Positions 1-4,520 of a stretch of 6,197 nt of DNA are shown here, piece by piece. How positions within the stretch are numbered: position 1 is the first letter of the stretch; every line of letters starts with the position of its first letter. The stretch comes from Planctomycetota bacterium. Its GTDB lineage: Bacteria; Planctomycetota; Phycisphaerae; WQYP01. Where the stretch lies: NCBI GenBank assembly GCA_021828935.1, contig JAJZCU010000142.1, positions 1 through 6,197 of the forward strand, given 5' to 3'. The notes beneath the pieces are model-generated. The model did not search any database. It saw nothing but the letters and a program-made list of their open reading frames with translations, and was not told where the DNA came from. The position numbers and the translations under genes were made by a program.

Positions 1-51
1 TTTGAATTAATAGAAATCGCCGCGCAACTCAAGCAGAAAGCCCACGCCGCC
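1..51 (+). repeat. Copy A of an internal duplication (matches 4688-4738)
   Basis: Bases 1-42 match 4688-4729 exactly. Bases 43-51 match with two mismatches, after which similarity is lost. The left boundary is outside the window, so the true length is unknown. The orientation is direct. Perfect identity at synonymous sites points to a recent duplication, gene conversion or an assembly effect rather than ancient paralogy. Confidence 0.9.
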
Positions 52-138
52 GTGGACGGCGCTGCGTGCGGCATTTGCACCGGGTTCAACGGACAAAACC
101 CGCCATTCGTTGCGAATAATTCCACGCCCACTATTAGC

Positions 139-167
139 CGCGTCCGCAGACGCGCGGGGGCGCGCAA
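139..167 (+). repeat. 29-base palindromic repeat, copy 1
   Basis: The unit opens with CGCGTCCGCAGACGCG, a 6-base-pair stem with a CGCA loop, followed by a GC-rich tail ending in AA. A second copy, with two differences in the tail, begins 62 bases downstream in the same orientation. Size and structure resemble REP-type intergenic elements. No transposase is visible. Confidence 0.7.
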
Positions 168-180
168 CAATTTGGGGAGT

Positions 181-193
181 GGCCATCTTGGCC
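181..193. repeat. Small hairpin between the two 29-base repeats
   Basis: GGCCA-TCT-TGGCC forms a 5-base-pair stem with a 3-base loop, placed between the two copies of the 29-base repeat and overlapping the end of the truncated frame. It is not followed by a T-run in the plus direction, so it does not look like an intrinsic terminator. It may be part of a composite repeat. Confidence 0.45.
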
Positions 194-200
194 GCTAAAT

Positions 201-229
201 CGCGTCCGCAGACGCGCCGGGGCGCGGAA
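201..229 (+). repeat. 29-base palindromic repeat, copy 2
   Basis: This is the second direct copy of the hairpin unit at 139-167. The 16-base palindrome is perfectly conserved and two tail bases differ. The stem could form in RNA or in single-stranded DNA. Confidence 0.7.
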
Positions 230-269
230 TGATTCACGGCATGCCATACGCCGCCGTCGGCAGCGCAAC

Positions 270-294
270 GCCCACATTTCCGCCAGTGCGGCGG
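270..294. repeat. REP-like hairpin with matching flank (cousin at 3670-3692)
   Basis: The first 17 bases, GCCCACATTTCCGCCAG, are identical to 3670-3686. Both copies continue into a CCGCC/GGCGG stem, with loop AGTGC here and AGC there. The same stem with a changed loop suggests a small dispersed family rather than chance. A third, weaker relative sits at 2743-2761. Confidence 0.5.
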
Positions 295-357
295 CACATC
301 TGCGCACTGGCCAGCCCCGCACCGCCGCGGAATTGTGCCGCCGCCACGCGCCCGTCG

Positions 358-372
358 CGGCCCAATGGGCCG
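358..372. repeat. Perfect hairpin, 6-base-pair stem
   Basis: CGGCCC-AAT-GGGCCG forms a strong GC stem with a 3-base loop in otherwise empty DNA. No T-run follows on either strand, so terminator function is not supported. It could be a structural repeat. Confidence 0.4.
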
Positions 373-548
373 GCGCGGGCGGCTAACAGTTCTGGCCCCG
401 GGTTTGAAATTTTCGATGCTGTGCGCGTTCGTATGCACATTACAATTTTGCCCCGGTCGCCGGCCGCGGCGGTTAAAATTCGTGCCGCATGGCGGCCGCC
501 ATCCGCTGATTCATGCATCGCGAATATTTCCACGGCAACGATTTGTGG

Positions 549-881
549 TTATTTATGTGCTGGCGCCGGTGCCTTCCACGCCGCAGCCAGAAACTCCGGT
601 AAGGTGCTGTTGCCGGCTTGGTCCGTTCGTAGTGCGGCAATGAGGCCCTGGGCGTCAAAAGGCGGCACATCCGCCATGCCCCTGATTACCGGCGTTCCTT
701 CCACCACCACCGCCCCCAATGCAGTGATAAACAAACTTTGGCATGACGGCAGGCGCCAGACGTTGCGCGTCACGCCGGCCTGGCGCAGCACTTCGGCAAG
801 GTATGGGAAGCCCCCGACCTTGGGGCGAACCGCCGCCGCTTTTTGCAGGGCTGCTTTGAGATTCTCTACTGCAACGCTCAT
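549..881 (-). CDS. DUF1398-like protein, C-terminally truncated
   Basis: The predicted protein has 110 residues of unknown biochemical function. The start is supported by AGGAG six bases upstream (888-892). Longer in-frame starts would reach back towards the glycosylase gene and encode unpersuasive sequence. The N-terminal two thirds matches my memory of a small, widespread family usually labelled DUF1398: a helix, the segment RPKVGGFPYLAEVLRQAGV, then NVWRLPSCQS, a G-x-P-V-I-R-G-M-A-D-V-P-P-F stretch, and D-Q-A-G-N-S-T-L-P-E-F-L-A-A-A-W. Family members, as I recall them, run to about 125-140 residues and end with a beta-rich segment containing YYG and a Glu-Tyr-Val motif. Here the protein stops as PAPAHK right after the helix, and no other frame downstream supplies that tail. 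It is the last gene of the minus-strand run, 143 bases after the glycosylase. It may be a pseudogene. Confidence 0.7.
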   Translation of the reverse strand: MSVAVENLKAALQKAAAVRPKVGGFPYLAEVLRQAGVTRNVWRLPSCQSLFITALGAVVVEGTPVIRGMADVPPFDAQGLIAALRTDQAGNSTLPEFLAAAWKAPAPAHK

Positions 882-887
882 TGCGGT

Positions 888-892
888 CTCCT
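888..892 (-). promoter_or_regulatory. Ribosome binding site of the DUF1398-like gene
   Basis: AGGAG on the minus strand, within AAAAAGGAG and six bases from the ATG at 881. It decides the start against the upstream in-frame ATG codons. Confidence 0.75.
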
Positions 893-1024
893 TTTTCTGG
901 CGCCCGTCCTCAACCAAGCCGCAAGCGGCGGCACACGCGGCCGCCAAAGCGTCGGAATGGTTTAAAATCATGGTCCGCCTGGCCGGCAAGGGCGCATGCC
1001 CGCGTGATAACTCTGGGCGCCCGC

Positions 1025-2044
1025 TCACTTGATTCCCAGCTTCGCGATCACCTGCTGCAGATCGGACCACACCTTTTTCCTATTATCTTCCGAGTATGCC
1101 CGCAGCACATAGGAGGGGTGAAATGTCGGCATCACCGGAATGCCGCGGTAGAGGCGCCAGTGGCCGCGCACCTTCGTGATCCCTTCGGTTTCACCGGTGA
1201 TGTACACCATGGCCGGCGCGCCCAGCGTCACAATCACTTCGGGTCGAATTATTTCCAACTGCTCATGCAGATAGCCAATGTCCCGCGCCACCTCCTCGGG
1301 CGTGGGCGGGCAATCGGTGATTTTGTTGGTCAGGGCGTTGTGTTCGGCGCTGCGCAACTTAACAACATTGCAAATGTACACCTGTTCTCGCGACAATTTC
1401 ATTGCGCCGATCATCTTGGTAAGCAATTGCCCGGAGCGGCCCACGAACGGCCGGCCTGATAGATCCTCTTCCACCCCCGGGCCTTCGCCGATGAATACCA
1501 GCCGGGCCACAGGGCTGCCTTCGCCAAAGACCACCTTGGTGCTTACATCGGAGAAAAATTTGGGCAATTCCTGCTGCACGCGGGTCTTCAGGGCCGCCAG
1601 CTTTTGGGCCTTTTGGGCATCCGACAGCGGCGGCAGATCGGCAATTAAACCCGCGGGCGGGGGAATGAATACGGGCGGCTTACGCGGCTTGGGCATGGTT
1701 GGCTCCGTGGTCGGTCGCGGGGTTAACGAAGGTGATGCCGCGCCTGGTCGCGGCGTAAATGCGCGTTCAGGCGTGGGCCCATGCACGGGGCCGGCGGGCG
1801 CATGCGGCGGACCGGGCGCGGGGGCCGAGGCACGGGCGCCCGCTGCATTTTCGTTGCCGCCGCGCCCCGGCGCCGTGATCGGGTGCGCGGCTGGCTGAAA
1901 GTATTGACCTGGGGCCGGGCCGGCGGCCCGAGCCGGCGTAACCGCGGCAGCCGCCCGGCGCGCCGGCCGGGCCAGCGGCACTTCCGTCACGCCAAACGCG
2001 GCGTCCATCGCCAACCATTGTTTCACAATCTTCGCGTCAGCCAT
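1025..2044 (-). CDS. Type-4-like uracil-DNA glycosylase lacking Fe-S cysteines
   Basis: The predicted protein has 339 residues and should remove uracil from DNA at the start of base excision repair. Residues 1-20 form a short helix. Residues 25-130 are an Ala/Pro/Gly-rich linker, and the catalytic domain follows from about 140. Visible family motifs are VVFGEG (171-176), the active-site loop GEGPG (186-190) with E-E-D after it, GRPFVGRSGQLL (197-208), TKVRG (290-294) and the second catalytic motif HPSYVLR (309-315). The four cysteines that normally hold a 4Fe-4S cluster in families 4 and 5 are absent. The N-terminal pair aligns with non-Cys residues near 159-162, the Cys of V-K-C-R is Leu230, and the Cys after P-E-E-V is Asp255. 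The only cysteines are 225 and 245. The ATG has AAGGAA eight bases upstream. It begins 22 bases after the SPFH-like gene, so the two are probably cotranscribed. Confidence 0.92.
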   Translation of the reverse strand: MADAKIVKQWLAMDAAFGVTEVPLARPARRAAAAVTPARAAGPAPGQYFQPAAHPITAPGRGGNENAAGARASAPAPGPPHAPAGPVHGPTPERAFTPRPGAASPSLTPRPTTEPTMPKPRKPPVFIPPPAGLIADLPPLSDAQKAQKLAALKTRVQQELPKFFSDVSTKVVFGEGSPVARLVFIGEGPGVEEDLSGRPFVGRSGQLLTKMIGAMKLSREQVYICNVVKLRSAEHNALTNKITDCPPTPEEVARDIGYLHEQLEIIRPEVIVTLGAPAMVYITGETEGITKVRGHWRLYRGIPVMPTFHPSYVLRAYSEDNRKKVWSDLQQVIAKLGIK

Positions 2045-2052
2045 AACCGTAC

Positions 2053-2058
2053 TTCCTT
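2053..2058 (-). promoter_or_regulatory. Ribosome binding site of the glycosylase gene
   Basis: AAGGAA on the minus strand, eight bases before the ATG at 2044, in the 22-base gap after the SPFH-like gene. It supports the start that keeps the N-terminal helix and long linker, against a start at the internal Met117. Confidence 0.65.
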
Positions 2059-2066
2059 AACATCCC

Positions 2067-3713
2067 TCATTGGTCCACCATAAATGCCAGCACCCCCGCC
2101 GTCCACGTCCGGGCCCCTTGACGCTCCAAAATGGTCCAGAATTCGCCGGCGTCCACCGCGGCCAGCGGCGCCGTGGCGGTCGCCCGCTCCAACATGCCCT
2201 GCTCCACCAGCGGTTCGTCAGACACAATTGCCACCATAAATTCAAACCGTCCGCCCGGGCCTTCTTCCGTGTAATCGTGCGGCCACGGGAACAGCGGCTC
2301 GCCGGGTATCACGTACGTCACGTCGGCCCGTATTTTTGACGCCTTTACCGCACACAGCGGGCTGGGCACATGCAGCCACGTACGCCCGCTTGTGCCCACG
2401 TTTAATAATGTCAAATAACCGGCGCGGCGGCTGGTGGCGCGAAAAGCCAGCGAATCGCCAATGGCCACGCCCTTGTATTCATTTAAGCCAATGTCGCGCG
2501 TGGGCGCCTCGGGCTTTATCAGTTTCACCACGTCGCCATCTTGCCGGGCCCTTTCGCGGCAATTCCAAACAAGTTTTTGCCGGTCAATATTGTAGCCCAG
2601 GGCCTCCAGCAGCGCGGGCGGCTGGTCATGCCGAAAAATTAATGCGTCGAACGCCGCCTGAGCCCGCGCCCCGCCAGCGATAACTTCAGCCAAAAGCCGC
2701 TGGTCATGCTGAAAAAGCCCTTGCAACGCCTCTAAATTTGTTCCCATTTCCGCCACGGCGGCGGCGCCGTTCTGCCGTATATCTTCCTGCCGCGCATCGA
2801 TTTTTCTTTCAGCGCCAATATCCTGTTTTAGCCGGGCCACATTTTTTTCATGTTCCAGCGCCGCCAGTTCCGCCTGCCGTCGGCACTGCACCAGTTCCAT
2901 TTGCGACTGCAACACGGCTTTGCGGTGTTCCATCTCCAGCCGCGTGGCAACCGCCGCGCGCTCCTGCTGGGCCATGGAAATGTCCGCCGCGATGCGTAAC
3001 TGCTGGGCCTCATATTGCGCGTCCTGCAACGCCGCCGCCTTTTGGGCTTCCGTCTCCCGGCGGCGCGTCTCCGCCACGGCGGCCATATCCTGCGCCCGTT
3101 GCTGGGCATCTACCGCGCGCTGATGATCCGCGGAAACCCATTGGGGATTTTCCACAATCCGCACCTGCAGGCCGTACGGACGCAGCGCCTCGTTCAATTG
3201 CCGTTCCCACCAGGGCGCCGGCAAAACATTTTCCCGCTGCAGTTGTTCAACGGTGTACTGGCGCGCGGGGCTGTCGCGCACCACCACTTCCAGCCGGCTG
3301 GCCAGCCACGATTCCAGCATGGCACAGGAAAGCGGCGTGCGTTCTGACATCAGGCCAAGGGCCACGCCTGAAAGAAATTTTGGGCCGTCAAAAATAGCAA
3401 CATTTATTGGTAACAGCAGATCCCATGAAAAACCGTCCTCCCGCACCAAGCCGGCGAAGGCCAGCCTTACGGGCACGGCGGCCGTGGTGACGCGGAAAAA
3501 ACGCGCGCCGGCGGGCAACTCTGGGGTGGACGCCTGCCCCGGCAGCGCGTCAAAGCGCCAGGCGCCATTCGCCAGCGGCCACCCCAACAAAAGCTGCGCA
3601 TCGGGCAGCGCCGCGGGCCACTCCGGAACCCCGTGCCCCAACCCCAACACGGGCCGACGAAACCTTGGCGCCCACATTTCCGCCAGCGGCGGCGCAGAAC
3701 TTTGGGGCATCAT
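2067..3713 (-). CDS. SPFH-like / coiled-coil / DUF4384 protein
   Basis: The predicted protein has 548 residues from an ATGATG preceded by GGAG. A longer TTG start at 3839 would add 42 unpersuasive residues and cover the divergent promoter, so I reject it. Residues about 72-197 resemble the SPFH (band 7/stomatin-like) domain: a VPVRLAFAGLVREDGFSW stretch, a dimer-type helix region, and the closing pattern LNEALRPYGLQVRIVENPQW. Residues about 198-310 are a charged Ala/Gln/Glu/Arg coiled coil, followed by a helical region to about 393. Residues about 414-500 resemble DUF4384, with IGDSLAFRATS, GYLTLLNVGTSGR, TYVIPGEP and a final VAIVS strand. No transmembrane segment or signal peptide is visible, so it is probably cytosolic or peripheral on a membrane. 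SPFH proteins scaffold membranes; the DUF4384 role is poorly known. It is divergent from the ESCRT-III-like operon, which suggests joint function. The SPFH call is by pattern only. Confidence 0.75.
   Translation of the reverse strand: MMPQSSAPPLAEMWAPRFRRPVLGLGHGVPEWPAALPDAQLLLGWPLANGAWRFDALPGQASTPELPAGARFFRVTTAAVPVRLAFAGLVREDGFSWDLLLPINVAIFDGPKFLSGVALGLMSERTPLSCAMLESWLASRLEVVVRDSPARQYTVEQLQRENVLPAPWWERQLNEALRPYGLQVRIVENPQWVSADHQRAVDAQQRAQDMAAVAETRRRETEAQKAAALQDAQYEAQQLRIAADISMAQQERAAVATRLEMEHRKAVLQSQMELVQCRRQAELAALEHEKNVARLKQDIGAERKIDARQEDIRQNGAAAVAEMGTNLEALQGLFQHDQRLLAEVIAGGARAQAAFDALIFRHDQPPALLEALGYNIDRQKLVWNCRERARQDGDVVKLIKPEAPTRDIGLNEYKGVAIGDSLAFRATSRRAGYLTLLNVGTSGRTWLHVPSPLCAVKASKIRADVTYVIPGEPLFPWPHDYTEEGPGGRFEFMVAIVSDEPLVEQGMLERATATAPLAAVDAGEFWTILERQGARTWTAGVLAFMVDQ
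2743..2761. repeat. Weak third relative of the CCGCC/GGCGG hairpin, inside coding sequence
   Basis: CCCATTTCCGCC followed by AC and GGCGG resembles the hairpins at 270-294 and 3670-3692, but lacks the CA and the longer flank. It encodes part of the helical region of the SPFH-like protein (Ala-Val-Ala-Glu-Met), so chance or codon preference may explain it. Confidence 0.2.
3670..3692. repeat. REP-like hairpin near the start of the SPFH-like gene
   Basis: It shares 17 identical bases with 270-286 and then the CCGCC/GGCGG stem with a shortened AGC loop. It lies in the first twenty codons of the SPFH-like gene, encoding Pro-Pro-Leu-Ala-Glu-Met-Trp, before any recognisable domain begins. A repeat captured into a coding N-terminus is possible; so is a true start downstream of it. 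Confidence 0.5.
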
Positions 3714-3717
3714 GGGT

Positions 3718-3721
3718 CTCC
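3718..3721 (-). promoter_or_regulatory. Ribosome binding site of the SPFH-like gene
   Basis: GGAG on the minus strand lies four bases before the first ATG (3713) and seven before the second (3710) of a tandem ATGATG. The spacing slightly favours the second. Either one argues against the TTG at 3839. Confidence 0.55.
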
Positions 3722-3788
3722 AAAAAACCTTGGGCCGCGCTGACGGCCACCAATAACACGCGGGGTTCCGCGGCGGGGCGCCCGTCGC

Positions 3789-3818
3789 TGGACAAACCAA
3801 GCCGCCCGTGCATATTAT
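3789..3818 (+). promoter_or_regulatory. Candidate sigma70-type promoter of the ESCRT-III/AAA operon
   Basis: TGGACA (3789-3794) and TATTAT (3813-3818) each match the -35 and -10 consensus at five of six positions, with an 18-base spacer. A start of transcription near 3825 would leave a leader of about 30 bases before the ATG at 3855. It lies in the 141-base divergent gap (3714-3854). No equally good promoter was seen for the minus-strand run, and no operator palindrome stands out. Confidence 0.5.
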
Positions 3819-3854
3819 CGCACTGCGGCTCTGAAACAAATAAGGGGACCAGCG

Positions 3855-4520
3855 ATGGCAATTGGCGATGTATTCAAATCAAAACAAGAACGCGAACGCG
3901 ACGAACAGAAGAAACGCCGCAAGGCTTTTCGCGAGGCCGAAAAGGCCGTTGACACCGTGAAGGACCGAATCGCGGGACTCAAGAAGGACCGCGACAAGGC
4001 CTGGGCCGAAGGTCGGCAGTATCTGAAGGACGGCCAAAAAGCGGCGGCCCAGCGGAGCCTGCAAACGTGCCGCGCCAATGAAATTATGATGTCCAAGCTG
4101 GAGGCCAAACGCTGGGTGTTTGCCCAATTGCTTACCAAGCTGGAAATGGCCAAGACCGATCAGGAATTCAGCGGCGCCCTGGGCGCCATCAATACCGTCG
4201 TGAAGATTGATCCCGACGCCGTGGCCGACGTGCTGGCTGACGTGGAAGACAAATTGGGCGATCAGATTGATACGGACAAAATTTGGGAAAAAATGCACGG
4301 CAAGGAAATGGAGGGGGTGGAAGGGCAGTTGACCGATCAGGTGCCGACGCTGGGCGAAATGGAAAAGCAACTGCAGGATGAAGTGGTGGCCGACATGGAT
4401 GATCCCACGTCATCATCGCTGCGCACCGGTCCGCGGGCGACCGCCGATGACGATGATATTAAAAGCCGCATTGGCGATGGTCGCAAACGTCTGCGCGATT
4501 TGCTGGAGGGGGATAAATGA
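3855..4520 (+). CDS. ESCRT-III/Snf7-like filament protein
   Basis: The predicted protein has 221 residues, almost wholly helical and highly charged, with no signal peptide or membrane segment. AAGGGG seven bases upstream supports the start. The layout follows ESCRT-III. It has a short N-terminus MAIGDVFKSK resembling the membrane-touching ends of Snf7/Vps2 proteins, and a basic helical hairpin (about 12-98) with the turn region LKDGQKAAAQRSL (57-69). A helix follows with TDQEFSGALGAINTVVKI (101-118), like the family's helix 4. Next is an acidic helix PDAVADVLADVEDKLGDQID (120-139) ending in D-K-I-W-E-K-M. A flexible acidic linker leads to a basic C-terminal helix (201-217) with a MIM1-like spacing. 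Eukaryotic and archaeal relatives polymerise on membranes and are remodelled by Vps4. The stop overlaps the AAA gene's start by four bases, implying coupled translation. PspA/Vipp1 is a more distant bacterial branch and fits the sequence less well. The family call is by eye. Confidence 0.72.
   Translation: MAIGDVFKSKQERERDEQKKRRKAFREAEKAVDTVKDRIAGLKKDRDKAWAEGRQYLKDGQKAAAQRSLQTCRANEIMMSKLEAKRWVFAQLLTKLEMAKTDQEFSGALGAINTVVKIDPDAVADVLADVEDKLGDQIDTDKIWEKMHGKEMEGVEGQLTDQVPTLGEMEKQLQDEVVADMDDPTSSSLRTGPRATADDDDIKSRIGDGRKRLRDLLEGDK
4505..4512 (+). promoter_or_regulatory. Ribosome binding site of the AAA ATPase inside the upstream gene
   Basis: GGAGGGGG sits in the last codons of the ESCRT-III-like gene, four to seven bases before the ATG at 4517. 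With the ATGA stop-start overlap it indicates translational coupling of the two proteins. Confidence 0.8.

Larger units (their letters stand above)
1..198 (+). pseudogene. 3' fragment of a duplicated MIT-AAA ATPase gene (partial at left edge)
   Basis: Frame 1 is open from the first base to a TAA at 196-198. Its first 14 codons (FELIEIAAQLKQKA) are identical in DNA, third positions included, to codons 58-71 of the AAA ATPase gene at 4517-5650, which form the last helix of its MIT-like domain. Similarity continues weakly to base 51 and then stops. The rest of the frame (about 50 residues, rich in Gly, Ala, Arg and Cys) resembles no ATPase linker and runs through one copy of a palindromic repeat, so it is probably not a maintained protein. 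No AAA module follows. The simplest reading is a truncated second copy of the ATPase gene whose 5' part lies upstream of the window. A complete paralogue with another C-terminus, or an assembly artefact at a contig edge, cannot be excluded. Confidence 0.55.
199..548. other. Gene-poor, palindrome-rich intergenic stretch
   Basis: I see no convincing gene here. Frames that stay open on either strand are Arg/Ala/Pro-rich products of high GC and cross the repeats. The stretch holds one copy of a 29-base palindromic repeat (201-229), a hairpin with a sequence cousin inside the SPFH-like gene (270-294), and a perfect hairpin (358-372). The last about 100 bases lie just downstream of the shortened DUF1398-like gene. 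None of the three frames there restores the missing C-terminus of that family. It may be a graveyard of rearranged DNA together with the ATPase fragment on its left. Confidence 0.6.

Noticed and set aside
1..51. Template/variable repeat pair of a diversity-generating retroelement
   Set aside because: The copies are identical rather than differing at adenines, and no reverse transcriptase is visible in the window.
139..229. CRISPR array
   Set aside because: Only two palindromic units, with a spacer that itself holds a hairpin, and no cas genes nearby.
7..533. Minus-strand open frames in the left-hand region
   Set aside because: They cross the palindromic repeats and the ATPase fragment in antisense, encode Arg/Ala/Cys-rich low-complexity protein and lack convincing ribosome binding sites.
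882..1024. Separate small gene or terminator between the glycosylase and the DUF1398-like gene
   Set aside because: The in-frame extension has no own stop or family resemblance, and I found no stem followed by a T-run.
229..1032. Long open frame on the plus strand opposite the DUF1398-like gene
   Set aside because: It is antisense to a gene with a recognisable family and a good ribosome binding site, and its protein is Ala/Arg/Pro-rich without domain features. GC-rich DNA keeps such frames open.
3714..3839. N-terminal extension of the SPFH-like protein from a TTG start
   Set aside because: The extra 42 residues look non-coding, would overlap the candidate divergent promoter, and a GGAG-led ATGATG lies downstream.
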